41,782 bases of DNA from Pseudomonas koreensis (GTDB lineage Bacteria; Pseudomonadota; Gammaproteobacteria; Pseudomonadales; Pseudomonadaceae), in NCBI RefSeq assembly GCF_025447595.1, contig NZ_JAOEJU010000036.1, forward strand, positions 1 to 41,782. Direction: 5' to 3'. The position numbers were made by a program, and so were the translations under genes. Positions 24,789 to 32,799 of this stretch are shown here, one piece after another. The number at the start of each line of letters is the position of its first letter. The stretch's first letter is position 1. The notes under the pieces are model-generated. The model was not told the origin of the DNA. It saw nothing but the letters and a program-made list of their open reading frames with translations, and did not search any database.

Positions 24789-25271
24789 ATGACTGCTATT
24801 GGTACGCTGACCCCCGGTAACAGTGGCGTTGCGTCGTTGCTGGAAAGTGCTGAAACCTCCGTTGACGATGAGTCCGGCACAGACGCGGCATCGTTGGGAA
24901 GCCCGACCTTGGTCGAGGGTGTCAAAGTGTCGCTGTCCGGTGCGGCCATTGCTAAATCCGCCGGTGCCGGCGGGAAAAACCGCGATATCGAAGAAAGCGG
25001 CCTGCCGGAAAACGTCCAGCAATTGCTGAAGATGATTCGCAAGTTTCGCCAGCAGATCGCCGAAAAGAACGCTCAGATCAACGCACTGATGGCCAACAAG
25101 ACCCTTTCCAACGAAGAGCGGTTCGCCAAGATCGCTGCCCTCAAAGGCGCCATCTCCGCCCTCAACAACGGTCTGATCACCGCCAACCTGTCTCTGGCCA
25201 AAGTCATCGACCAATCGGCTCTGACCGCAGACCAGAACCTGAAAACCACCTCGCTGCTGATGAAGAGCTAA
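24789..25271 (+). CDS. Conserved hypothetical protein between anr and hemN
   Basis: A 160-residue protein of unknown function. The first ~65 residues are Ser/Thr/Gly/Ala-rich and probably disordered (SLLESAETSVDDESGTDAAS). The rest is predicted helical with coiled-coil character (NVQQLLKMIRKFRQQIAEKN, then LSNEERFAKIAALKGAISAL). There are no cysteines, signal peptide or membrane segment. I chose the ATG at 24789 because AAGGA precedes it; ATGs further upstream (24741, 24771) are possible but less well placed. It is divergent from anr and convergent with hemN, whose stop overlaps its own by 3 bases. P. aeruginosa has a gene in the same place (PA1545, from memory), so it is probably a real gene. 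Confidence 0.72.
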   Translation: MTAIGTLTPGNSGVASLLESAETSVDDESGTDAASLGSPTLVEGVKVSLSGAAIAKSAGAGGKNRDIEESGLPENVQQLLKMIRKFRQQIAEKNAQINALMANKTLSNEERFAKIAALKGAISALNNGLITANLSLAKVIDQSALTADQNLKTTSLLMKS

Positions 25272-26650
25272 ATCACCCGCGAAAAACGCTGGCGGTTCTG
25301 CTGCTCCAGATACGCGTCGAACACCATGCACACCGAACGCACCAGCAGGCGCCCGGCCGGCAGCACGGTGATGCGCTCGCGATCCAGTTCGATCAGCCCG
25401 TCCTGCGCCATGCCCTGCAATTGCGGCCAGAGCGCACCGAAGTAACCCTGAAAATCGATGTTGAAGCTGCGCTCGATCTCGGCGAAGTCCAGACTGAAAT
25501 TGCAGATCAGTTGCTGGATCACCGCACGGCGCAAGCGGTCGTCAGCGTTGCACACCAGGCCACGGCTGGTGGCCAGTTGCGCGCCGGCGAGGGTGTTCTG
25601 GTAGTGATTGAGGTCGCTGCTGTTCTGGCAGTACAGGTCGCCGATCTGGCTGATCGCCGACACGCCCAGCCCGATCAGGTCGCAATGACCGTGGGTGGTG
25701 TAGCCCTGGAAGTTGCGTTGCAGGGTCGACTCTTCCTGGGCAATCGCCAATTCATCGTCGGGCAGGGCGAAGTGATCCATGCCGATGTAGCGGTAACCGG
25801 CGGCGGTCAGTTGTTCGATGGTGCGTTGCAGCATTTCCAGTTTCTGCGCCGGGCTCGGCAGTTCGTTGCCGTTGATCCGCCGCTGCGGCATGAAGCGTTC
25901 CGGCAAGTGCGCGTAGTTGAACACCGAGAGCCGATCCGGTTGCAGGCTGATGACTTCCTCGACGGTGCGGGCGAAGTTGTCCGGGGTCTGCTTGGGCAGG
26001 CCGTAGATCAAATCGATGTTGATCGAGCGAAATTGCAGAGTCCGCGCCGCGTCGATCACCGCGCGGGTTTCTTCCAGGCTTTGCAGGCGATTGACCGCCC
26101 GTTGCACGGCCGGGTCGAGATCCTGCAGGCCAATGCTGACCCGGTTGAAGCCCAATTCGCGCAGCAGGCCCATGGTCGACCAGTCGGCTTCGCGCGGATC
26201 GATCTCGATGCCGTAATCACCGGAGTCATCGTCCAGCAGATTGAAATGCTTGCGCAGGTGCGCCATCAGTTGCCGCAATTCATCGTGGCTGAGAAAGGTC
26301 GGAGTACCGCCGCCGAAGTGCAGTTGCTCGACTTTCTGCGCCGGGTCGAGGTGGCAGGCGATCAGCTGGATTTCCTGCTCGAGCCGTTGCAGATACGGCA
26401 GTGCGCGGCCGCGATCCTTGGTGATGACCTTGTTGCAGGCGCAGTAGTAGCAAATGTTCGCGCAAAACGGCACGTGAACATACAGCGACAACGGGCGCAG
26501 GGCCTTGCGGCTGTCGCGCAGGGCGTGAAACAGATCGAAGGTGCCGACCTGACTGTGAAATTGCACGGCCGTCGGGTACGAGGTGTAGCGCGGCCCCGCC
26601 AGGTCGTAGCGGCGGATCAAATCGGTGTCCCAACGAATGGCGTCGAGCAT
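25268..26650 (-). CDS. hemN: Oxygen-independent coproporphyrinogen III dehydrogenase
   Basis: A radical SAM enzyme that converts coproporphyrinogen III to protoporphyrinogen IX without oxygen, keeping heme synthesis going in anoxia. The 460-residue protein has the N-terminal YDLAGPRYTSYPTA of true HemN. The cluster motif VPFCANICYYCACNK has Cys63, Cys67 and Cys70, plus Cys72. LHFGGGTPTFLS is the SAM-binding glycine motif, and NIDLIYGLPKQT follows. HemW-like proteins lack the long N-terminus, so HemN is favoured. ATG at 26650. It is preceded by a perfect Anr box with a correctly spaced -10 and ends in a 3-base convergent overlap with the gene at 24789. Confidence 0.96.
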   Translation of the reverse strand: MLDAIRWDTDLIRRYDLAGPRYTSYPTAVQFHSQVGTFDLFHALRDSRKALRPLSLYVHVPFCANICYYCACNKVITKDRGRALPYLQRLEQEIQLIACHLDPAQKVEQLHFGGGTPTFLSHDELRQLMAHLRKHFNLLDDDSGDYGIEIDPREADWSTMGLLRELGFNRVSIGLQDLDPAVQRAVNRLQSLEETRAVIDAARTLQFRSINIDLIYGLPKQTPDNFARTVEEVISLQPDRLSVFNYAHLPERFMPQRRINGNELPSPAQKLEMLQRTIEQLTAAGYRYIGMDHFALPDDELAIAQEESTLQRNFQGYTTHGHCDLIGLGVSAISQIGDLYCQNSSDLNHYQNTLAGAQLATSRGLVCNADDRLRRAVIQQLICNFSLDFAEIERSFNIDFQGYFGALWPQLQGMAQDGLIELDRERITVLPAGRLLVRSVCMVFDAYLEQQNRQRFSRVI

Positions 26651-26684
26651 GCGGGCATTCCCCGGATAGGCTGGCAGTGTGCCG

Positions 26685-26726
26685 AGTCTAGGGGAGGGCG
26701 CGAAAAGGCATCTTGATTTGCATCAA
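26685..26726 (-). promoter_or_regulatory. Anr-dependent promoter of hemN
   Basis: TTGATTTGCATCAA (26713-26726) is a perfect match to the FNR/Anr consensus TTGAT-N4-ATCAA. If its centre is placed at -41.5, transcription starts at 26678 and the -10 should cover 26690-26685, where the minus strand reads TAGACT. This is the layout of a class II Anr promoter, with a leader of about 28 bases. Anr control of hemN is established in P. aeruginosa. Confidence 0.9.
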
Positions 26727-26756
26727 CGGGGATATGTGTGTTGCCAGTGCGGTCCT

Positions 26757-26832
26757 CTTCGCGAGCAAGCTCGCTCCCACAGGTTTTGTGTACGCCACAA
26801 ATCTCCTGTGGGAGCGAGCTTGCTCGCGAAGG
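26757..26832. repeat. REP pair (inverted)
   Basis: TTCGCGAGCAAGCTCGCTCC, continuing CAC, faces GTGGGAGCGAGCTTGCTCGC, continuing GAAGG. The spacer TTTTGTGTACGCCACAAATC is itself symmetric (TTTGTG/CACAAA). It lies between the 3' end of the TauE-like gene and the hemN promoter. Confidence 0.92.
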
Positions 26833-26844
26833 CCGCGCCGCCGG

Positions 26845-27528
26845 TCAGTGGCCCATCAGCCAGTGCTGGTGCGGCCCCGGCAGGGTCCAGATGCCGAACA
26901 GGATCACCAGCAAACCGCCGGCCATGCGCACGCTGCGTTTGCGCAACAACGCGGTCACTCGTTCGGCTGCAAGACCGGTCGCGAGTAAAACCGGCCAGGT
27001 GCCGAGCCCGAAGGCGAGCATCAGCAACGCGCTGTCGAGTGCATTGCCCTGACTCGCCGACCACAACAGCGTGCTGTAAACCAGCCCGCACGGCAGCCAG
27101 CCCCACAGCGCGCCGAGCAGCAAGGCCCGGGGCAGGCTCGACACCGGCAGCAGGCGATTGGCGACTGGCTGAATGTAACGCCACAGTCCACGACCGAGGC
27201 TTTCGATGCGGGTCAGGCCGCTCCACCAGCCTGCCAGATACAGGCCCATGGCGATCAGCAGCAACCCGGCGAGAACACGCATGAACAGCGCAGCAGGACT
27301 GTTGGCCACCGCCCATCCCGCCAGCCCGATCAGCAATCCCGCCGTGGCATAGCTGAGAATTCGCCCGAGGTTATAGGCCAGCAACAATCGAAAGCGTCGG
27401 CTGCGTTGCTCCTTGGGAATCGCCAGGGTCAGCGCGCCCATCAAGCCGCCGCACATGCCCAGGCAGTGCCCGCCGCCGAGCAGGCCGAGAATCAACGCAG
27501 ACACCAGCAGCGGCGCCAGTTCAAGCAT
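26845..27528 (-). CDS. TauE/SafE (DsbD-like) family membrane protein
   Basis: A 227-residue integral membrane protein with about six hydrophobic helices. The N-terminal helix contains GGGHCLGMCGG and a later one WGWLPCGLVY, cysteine motifs typical of the sulfite exporter TauE/SafE / DsbD transmembrane-like family. Members next to cbb3 maturation genes are thought to act in metal or thiol handling for cytochrome oxidase assembly, but the function is not proven. Its start overlaps the end of ccoS by 8 bases, so it is the last gene of the ccoG-H-I-S operon and is translated with it. The ATG at 27528 lies inside ccoS. A C-terminal His-rich tail (GPHQHWLMGH) is visible. Confidence 0.85.
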   Translation of the reverse strand: MLELAPLLVSALILGLLGGGHCLGMCGGLMGALTLAIPKEQRSRRFRLLLAYNLGRILSYATAGLLIGLAGWAVANSPAALFMRVLAGLLLIAMGLYLAGWWSGLTRIESLGRGLWRYIQPVANRLLPVSSLPRALLLGALWGWLPCGLVYSTLLWSASQGNALDSALLMLAFGLGTWPVLLATGLAAERVTALLRKRSVRMAGGLLVILFGIWTLPGPHQHWLMGH

Positions 27529-27733
27529 GGGGTGGCGCCTTGTCGTCCGGTTTGGCCGGGTTGGCTTCGTCCACTGCGGCGGTGTGGTTCGGGTCCTGAT
27601 CGTCGAACAGGATGCTGTGGGCCGGGCCGTCGAGGTCGTCGTACTGGCCGCTGTCCACCGCCCAGAAGAAGATGTAGACGGCGATGGCCACGATCAGCAG
27701 CGCGGCCGGAATCATCACGTAGAGAGCTGGCAT
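27521..27733 (-). CDS. ccoS: cbb3 oxidase maturation protein CcoS
   Basis: A small membrane protein needed for incorporating heme and copper cofactors into cbb3 oxidase. The 70 residues consist of one N-terminal transmembrane helix (LYVMIPAALLIVAIAVYIFFWAV) directly followed by SGQYDDLDGPAHSILFDDQD. That short helix with YDDLDGPAHRIL-type sequence is the CcoS signature. The C-terminus is a charged tail. It starts 22 bases after ccoI and overlaps the next gene. Confidence 0.93.
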   Translation of the reverse strand: MPALYVMIPAALLIVAIAVYIFFWAVDSGQYDDLDGPAHSILFDDQDPNHTAAVDEANPAKPDDKAPPHA

Positions 27734-27755
27734 CTGTACTCCATGCCCGCGCGGC

Positions 27756-30206
27756 TCAGGCCGGCAGCGGGCGGGTTTCTGACGTGGCGCTGACGGCCTG
27801 CGCGCTCGGCAGGCGAGTCAGGCGCAGGGCGTTGAGCACCACGGTCAGCGAACTGATCGACATGCCGACGGCGGCCCACACCGGAGTGATCCAGCCGAGG
27901 GCGGCGAACGGCAACATGAGGCCATTGTACAGCGCGGCCCACAACAGGTTCTCGATGATCACCCGGCGGGTGCGGCGTGCCAGCGTGAAGGCTTGTACCA
28001 AGGCGTCGAGCCGGTTGGACAGCAGCACCGCATCGGCACTGGTTTTCGCCAGATCAGTGGCCGATCCCATGGCCACGCTGATGTCCGCAGCGGCCAGCAC
28101 CGGCACGTCGTTGACCCCGTCGCCGAGCATCAACACCTTGCGGCCGTCCCTGTGCAGTTGTTGCAGCACTTGCAGCTTGTCGTCCGGGCGCAGGCCGCCT
28201 CGGGCCTCGTCGATGCCCAGTTCGGTAGCGACACTGGCGACCATCGGCGAACTGTCGCCCGACAGCAGCAGCGTGCGCCAGCCGCGCGCCTTGCATGCCG
28301 CGAGCAGGGCCGGGGCGTCATCGCGCAGACGGTCGTCGAGGGCGAACCAGGCGAGCGGTCCCTGAATATCACCCAGCAGCAGCCATTGGCCTGGCTCCTT
28401 AGGCATCGACGGCACCGGCGCGCCGCTGAGATCACAGACAAAATCCGCCTGACCGATGCGCAAGCGCTGTTCGCCGACCAGTCCCTCAAGCCCCAGGCCC
28501 GGCGTGCTGTGGACATCTTCGGCAGCCAGTGGCGCGCGACCGAAGGCGCGGGCAATCGGGTGTTCAGAACGGTTTTCCAGGGCAGCGGCCAGACTCAGGC
28601 ATTGATCGCTGTCGAGGGCGCCAAGCGTGCGGATCGAGCGCAGCACCAGTCGGCCTTCGGTGAGGGTGCCGGTCTTGTCGAAAATCACCGTGTCGATCTG
28701 GTTCAGGCCTTCCAGCACATGGCCGCGTGTCAGCAGCAAGCCAAGTTTATGCAGGGTGCCGGTGGCGGCGGTGAGGGCGGTCGGGGTCGCCAGCGACAGC
28801 GCGCACGGGCAGGTCGCCACCAGCATGGCGAGGACGATCCAGAACGCCCGCGACGAATCCAGTTCCCACCACAGCAGACCGATTGCGGCGGCTGCGATCA
28901 ACGACAGCAACAGGAACCACTGCGCGGCGCGGTCGGCGATTTCCGCCAGCCGAGGTTTTTCCGCCTGGGCGCGATCCAGCAGGCGGACGATCGCCGAGAG
29001 TCGCGTGTCCTGGCCGAGCGCCTGCACCTCGACGGTCAGCGCACCTTCCACGTTCAGCGTGCCAGCGGTGACGGCATCGCCCTTGGCGCGCGGCTGCGGC
29101 AGGTATTCGCCGGTCAGCACCGATTCGTCGATGCTCGACTGGCCATCGAGGATCTTGCCGTCCGCCGGCAGCACTGAACCCGGTTGCACCAGCACCCGGT
29201 CACCGAGGCGCAGTTCGCTGAGCAGGATGCGTTCACTCTGGCCGGCGTCGTCGAGGCGCAGGCACGAGGCGGGCAACAGATTGACCAGTTGCGCGGTGGC
29301 AGCGGCGGTGCGTTCACGGGCGCGGCGTTCGAGGTAGCGTCCGGCCAGCAGGAACAGCGCAAACATGCCCACCGCGTCGAAATACAGCTCGCCGACCCCG
29401 GTGATCGAGGTCCAGATCCCGGCGACATACGCCGCACCGATCGCCAGCGACACCGAAACGTCCATGGTCAGGTGATGGGTACGCAGGTCGCGCATGGCAC
29501 CTTTGAAAAACGGCGCGCAGCTGTAGAACACGATCGGCGTGGTGAGAAACAGCGCGACCCAGCGCAGGATCGTATGCAGCTCCGGGCTGAGGTCGATGTT
29601 GAATTCCGGCCAGGTCGCCATGGTCGCCATCATCGCCTGGAACCACAGCAGTCCGGCGACGCCGAGTTGGCGCAAGGCGAGGCGATTTTCGCTGGCCAGT
29701 TGTTCGCTGGCGCTGTCGGCTTGATACGGGTGTGCGGCGTAGCCGATGTGGCGCAGTTCGCCGAGGATCTGGCTCAGCGGCAACTGAGCGTCAGCCCAGC
29801 GTACGTGCAGGCGATGGTTGGACAGGTTCAGCCGCGCCTCGGCCACGGCGGGCAGGGTGCGCAGGTGTTTCTCGATCAGCCAGCCGCACGCGGCGCAACT
29901 AATGCCTTCCATCAACAGCGTGGTCTCGGCCAGCTCGCCTTCGTGGCGCACAAACGGTTGCTGTACGTCGGCGCGGTCGTACAGCTCTAGTTCATCGACC
30001 AGTTGCACCGGCAGCGCTTCGGGGTTGGCCGAGGCTTCGCTGCGATGCTGGTAATAGCTTTCCAGCCCGCCGGCGACGATGGCTTCGGCCACGGCCTGAC
30101 AGCCGGGGCAGCAGAACTCGCGGGACTCCCCGAGCACGACGGCGGTGAAGCGACTGCCGGACGGGACGGGCAGGGCGCAGTGGTAGCAGGGGAGTGGGGT
30201 GGTCAT
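27756..30206 (-). CDS. ccoI: Copper-translocating P-type ATPase CcoI (FixI-like)
   Basis: Exports Cu(I) across the inner membrane to supply the copper B site of cbb3 oxidase rather than for resistance. The 816-residue protein begins with a cysteine-rich metal-binding segment (Cys7/Cys10 and FCCPGC, 32-36) found in FixI-type pumps. A heavy-metal-associated domain with GISCAACG (Cys104, Cys107) follows. The transmembrane CPC motif is Cys466-Pro467-Cys468, the TGE loop is SIDESVLTGEYLP, the phosphorylated Asp510 lies in DKTGT, and the hinge is MLGDGVNDVPVL. The double N-terminal metal region and the place between ccoH and ccoS separate it from CopA. ATG at 30206; no clear ribosome site. A REP pair separates it from ccoH. 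Confidence 0.95.
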   Translation of the reverse strand: MTTPLPCYHCALPVPSGSRFTAVVLGESREFCCPGCQAVAEAIVAGGLESYYQHRSEASANPEALPVQLVDELELYDRADVQQPFVRHEGELAETTLLMEGISCAACGWLIEKHLRTLPAVAEARLNLSNHRLHVRWADAQLPLSQILGELRHIGYAAHPYQADSASEQLASENRLALRQLGVAGLLWFQAMMATMATWPEFNIDLSPELHTILRWVALFLTTPIVFYSCAPFFKGAMRDLRTHHLTMDVSVSLAIGAAYVAGIWTSITGVGELYFDAVGMFALFLLAGRYLERRARERTAAATAQLVNLLPASCLRLDDAGQSERILLSELRLGDRVLVQPGSVLPADGKILDGQSSIDESVLTGEYLPQPRAKGDAVTAGTLNVEGALTVEVQALGQDTRLSAIVRLLDRAQAEKPRLAEIADRAAQWFLLLSLIAAAAIGLLWWELDSSRAFWIVLAMLVATCPCALSLATPTALTAATGTLHKLGLLLTRGHVLEGLNQIDTVIFDKTGTLTEGRLVLRSIRTLGALDSDQCLSLAAALENRSEHPIARAFGRAPLAAEDVHSTPGLGLEGLVGEQRLRIGQADFVCDLSGAPVPSMPKEPGQWLLLGDIQGPLAWFALDDRLRDDAPALLAACKARGWRTLLLSGDSSPMVASVATELGIDEARGGLRPDDKLQVLQQLHRDGRKVLMLGDGVNDVPVLAAADISVAMGSATDLAKTSADAVLLSNRLDALVQAFTLARRTRRVIIENLLWAALYNGLMLPFAALGWITPVWAAVGMSISSLTVVLNALRLTRLPSAQAVSATSETRPLPA

Positions 30207-30250
30207 CAGGAGTTCACTAATACTGCAGAATCGATGTCGTCAGGTCATGC

Positions 30251-30347
30251 CCTTCGCGAGCAGGCTCGCTCCCACATTTTGATCTGTGCCTGACGCAGAT
30301 TTTGTGAGCGCCGCAAATCCATTGTGGGAGCGAGTCTGCTCGCGATG
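30251..30347. repeat. REP pair (inverted, long spacer) between ccoH and ccoI
   Basis: The left arm CCTTCGCGAGCAGGCTCGCT and the right arm GTGGGAGCGAGTCTGCTCGC both carry changes in the centre of the palindrome. The spacer contains TTTGTGAGCGCCGCAAATCC, shared in part with the REP pairs at 21835 and 26757. It lies in the 155-base gap between two genes expected to be cotranscribed. Confidence 0.88.
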
Positions 30348-30361
30348 CGCGAAGCGCGGCT

Positions 30362-30901
30362 TTATTTCTTCAGGTCTTCAGCACCTTGCAACGGCTCGTC
30401 ACCCAGCAACAAATCCTTGTCATGGCTGACCAGCTCTTCCTCGAACATCCGCCACACGTGATCGTCCTGAGTGCCCAGCAACTCAACAAAACGCCGACCT
30501 TCAATCTTGTCGCTCAACTGGCCGATGTAGCGGCCCTGTTCGGTCTCGCTGCGGGCCAGGACAATCTTGCGATCTTTCTCCGGCTGGGTCGGCGAGATCA
30601 GGTTCAGTTCCAGGGTTTTCGGCTGGCTGTCGCCGCTCAGGCGCAGGTCGACTTCGCCGGTCACATCATCCAGGTGCACGGCAGCGCGCATCTTCAGGGT
30701 CTGGGCCAGCAGCTCGCGATCCAGCGAACGGTTGATGCCTTTGCCGGCCTCGTAGTAGTTGTCGTTGACCAGGTTGTCCGGGTTGTTCACCGCGATGGTC
30801 ACCATGGACAGCGTCAGGGTCACCGAACAGGCCAGAATCCCGATGATGATCCATGGCCAAAGGTGCTTGTACCAGGGACTTGCGGCGTTTGCTGCGGGCA
30901 T
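30362..30901 (-). CDS. ccoH: cbb3 oxidase assembly protein CcoH (FixH)
   Basis: A membrane-anchored assembly factor that associates with the cbb3 oxidase. The 179 residues comprise a short cytoplasmic N-terminus, one transmembrane helix (PWIIIGILACSVTLTLSMVTIA), the conserved NPDNLVNDNYYEAGKGINRSLDR segment and a periplasmic beta-rich domain. This is the FixH family pattern. I use the ATG at 30901, with GAGAG before it. An in-frame TTG at 30916 would overlap the ccoG stop and lacks a ribosome site. It lies 11 bases after ccoG. Confidence 0.93.
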   Translation of the reverse strand: MPAANAASPWYKHLWPWIIIGILACSVTLTLSMVTIAVNNPDNLVNDNYYEAGKGINRSLDRELLAQTLKMRAAVHLDDVTGEVDLRLSGDSQPKTLELNLISPTQPEKDRKIVLARSETEQGRYIGQLSDKIEGRRFVELLGTQDDHVWRMFEEELVSHDKDLLLGDEPLQGAEDLKK

Positions 30902-30912
30902 GTTCAGTTCTC

Positions 30913-32331
30913 TCAACGATTTTGTGGGCCGATGAAACGGCTCTTGGCTTCTACGTGGACGCTGTCGTCATCGGCATCCTTGAGGATGAATTTCACCTCG
31001 TTGGTGCTCGATGGCAATTGCTCAGGCGCGCTCGACAGCTCGACCGGCATGCTGAAGATTTCCCCGGCCGGCACCTTGATCTCGCGTTTGCCTTGCAGGC
31101 GCAGATCCGGCAAACCGGCGGCTTCCAGCACGTAGGTGTGGTCGCGCTGATCCTTGTTCATGATCTTCAGGCTGTAGACGTTTTCGATCCGGCCTTCGGC
31201 GTTTTCACGGTACAGCACGCGGTCCTTGCTGACGTCGAAACCCACCAGCGAACGCATGAAGAAAGCCGTCACCAGCAGGCTGATCATCGCCAGCAGCACC
31301 ACGGCATAACCGATCAGCCGAGGGCGCAGTTTATGGGTTTTCTGCCCGGACAAGTTGTGTTCGGTGGTGTAGCTGATCAGCCCGCGCGGGTAATCCATCT
31401 TGTCCATGATGCTGTCGCAGGCGTCGATGCACGCAGCGCAGCCGATGCACTCGATCTGCAGGCCGTCGCGGATGTCGATGCCGGTCGGGCAGACCTGAAC
31501 GCACATGGTGCAGTCGATGCAGTCGCCCAGGCCTTGGGCCTTGTAGTCGACGCCTTTCTTGCGCGGGCCACGGCTTTCGCCGCGACGCGGGTCGTAGGAA
31601 ACGATCAGGGTGTCCTTGTCGAACATCACGCTCTGGAAGCGCGCATACGGACACATGTAGATGCACACCTGCTCACGCAGCCAGCCGGCGTTGCCGTAGG
31701 TGGCGAGGGTGAAGAAACCGACCCAGAAATACGACCAGCCATCGGCTTGCCCGGTGAAGAATTCGAAGACCAGTTCGCGGATCGGCGAGAAGTAGCCGAC
31801 GAAGGTCATGCCGGTGACGAAACCGATCAGCAACCACAGCGCGTGTTTGGCGAGTTTGCGCAGGAACTTGTTGGCGCTCATCGGCGCCTTGTCGAGCTTG
31901 ATGCGCTGGTTGCGGTCGCCTTCGGTGACCTTCTCGCACCACATGAAAATCCACGTCCACACGCTTTGCGGGCAGGTGTAGCCACACCAGACCCGCCCGG
32001 CATACACGGTGATGAAGAACAGGCCGAACGCGGCAATGATCAGCAGCCCGGAAAGCAGAATGAAATCCTGTGGCCAGAACGTGGCGCCGAAAATGAAGAA
32101 CTTGCGCTCCGGCAGGTTCCACCACACGGCCTGATGGCCGCCCCAGTTTAGCCAGACCGTACCGAAATACAGCAGGAACAAGGCAGCGCCGCCCATCATC
32201 CGCAGATTGCGGAACAGACCGGTGAAAGCACGGGTGTAGATTTTTTCTCGAGAGGCGTAAAGGTCGACGCTGTTGTTCGCGTTCTTGCTGGGTGGCGTGA
32301 CGTCGTGTACCGGAATCTGGTTGCTCATCAT
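30913..32331 (-). CDS. ccoG: cbb3 oxidase accessory protein CcoG (FixG/RdxA)
   Basis: A membrane ferredoxin-like protein required for cbb3 biogenesis; homologues act as cupric reductases supplying Cu(I) to the maturation pathway. The 472-residue protein has about five membrane helices. Within the second block, VWCGYTCPQSVWTWIFMW and REQVCIYMCPYARFQ carry conserved Cys pairs. Two 4Fe-4S clusters follow in CIDCTMCVQVCPTGIDIRDG and CIGCAACIDACD, then a C-terminal Ig-like domain. Two adjacent ATGs (32331, 32328) are possible starts, with GGGA just upstream. It is the first gene of ccoG-H-I-S. In P. aeruginosa the cco1 operon lies directly upstream; here a phosphoesterase gene intervenes. Confidence 0.96.
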   Translation of the reverse strand: MMSNQIPVHDVTPPSKNANNSVDLYASREKIYTRAFTGLFRNLRMMGGAALFLLYFGTVWLNWGGHQAVWWNLPERKFFIFGATFWPQDFILLSGLLIIAAFGLFFITVYAGRVWCGYTCPQSVWTWIFMWCEKVTEGDRNQRIKLDKAPMSANKFLRKLAKHALWLLIGFVTGMTFVGYFSPIRELVFEFFTGQADGWSYFWVGFFTLATYGNAGWLREQVCIYMCPYARFQSVMFDKDTLIVSYDPRRGESRGPRKKGVDYKAQGLGDCIDCTMCVQVCPTGIDIRDGLQIECIGCAACIDACDSIMDKMDYPRGLISYTTEHNLSGQKTHKLRPRLIGYAVVLLAMISLLVTAFFMRSLVGFDVSKDRVLYRENAEGRIENVYSLKIMNKDQRDHTYVLEAAGLPDLRLQGKREIKVPAGEIFSMPVELSSAPEQLPSSTNEVKFILKDADDDSVHVEAKSRFIGPQNR

Positions 32332-32799
32332 TGCATCCCACGGCAGTGGAAAAATGCCTCGGTCGATACGTGCCGACCGGGGTCAAAAAGGGGTGTTGCA
32401 GTGGCCCAATGATACGCCTGTCATGCCGACGAACGGGTGCGACCTTTGGTCGCGTTGGGCAAAATCAATTGATGGTGTAATGACTTGAATCAATTGACTT
32501 GTGAGATATCGCCTTTTTTGGTTCGGCCGATGAGTGAGTCTAGGCGATTCGTCGCCGTTGCGCTGCCTGGTGATCTGTGGGCCGAAAGCCAGTCCTTGGT
32601 TGTCCGGTGAATCCTGACCAAACTTCGAAATAATCCGGTTGAACTAAGGAGCTTTGGTTTTTATGGTTCGTTAGTTTGAAACAAGTTTGTTTAATTGTTC
32701 CTGTTGTCGGCTTTGAAAGATTCCGTTTGATCGAATATGTTTGCGTCTGGCGATATTCAGTTGCCGGTCATTATTCAAGTTGAATGGAGTTTTAATGTT
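32332..32799. other. AT-rich intergenic region ccoG / phosphoesterase
   Basis: 468 bases between two divergent genes, without a supportable coding frame. From about 32600 on the plus-strand side, the base composition becomes clearly AT-rich compared with the flanking core genes. Visible structure: a perfect hairpin GCGACC-TTT-GGTCGC (32439-32453), two copies of ATCAATTGA (32464-32472 and 32489-32497), and a PsrA-like palindrome at 32678-32689. Promoters for ccoG and the phosphoesterase must lie here, but I cannot place either. Confidence 0.6.
32678..32689. promoter_or_regulatory. PsrA-like palindrome
   Basis: GAAACAAGTTTG fits the published PsrA pattern (G/C)AAAC-N2-4-GTTT(G/C) and is extended to AAACAAGTTTGTTT. 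It lies 111 bases before the phosphoesterase start. With an AT-rich background this could be chance; binding is unproven. Confidence 0.3.

Noticed and set aside
30913..32331. ccoG as a nitrate or polyferredoxin (NapH-like) gene
   Set aside because: The FixG-specific C-terminal Ig-like domain and the ccoH-ccoI-ccoS neighbours fit CcoG.
32480..32493. Anr-like site (ATGACTTGAATCAA) upstream of ccoG
   Set aside because: Eight of ten positions match, but it lies about 150 bases from the ccoG start with no -10 at the class II distance, in AT-rich DNA where chance matches are likely.
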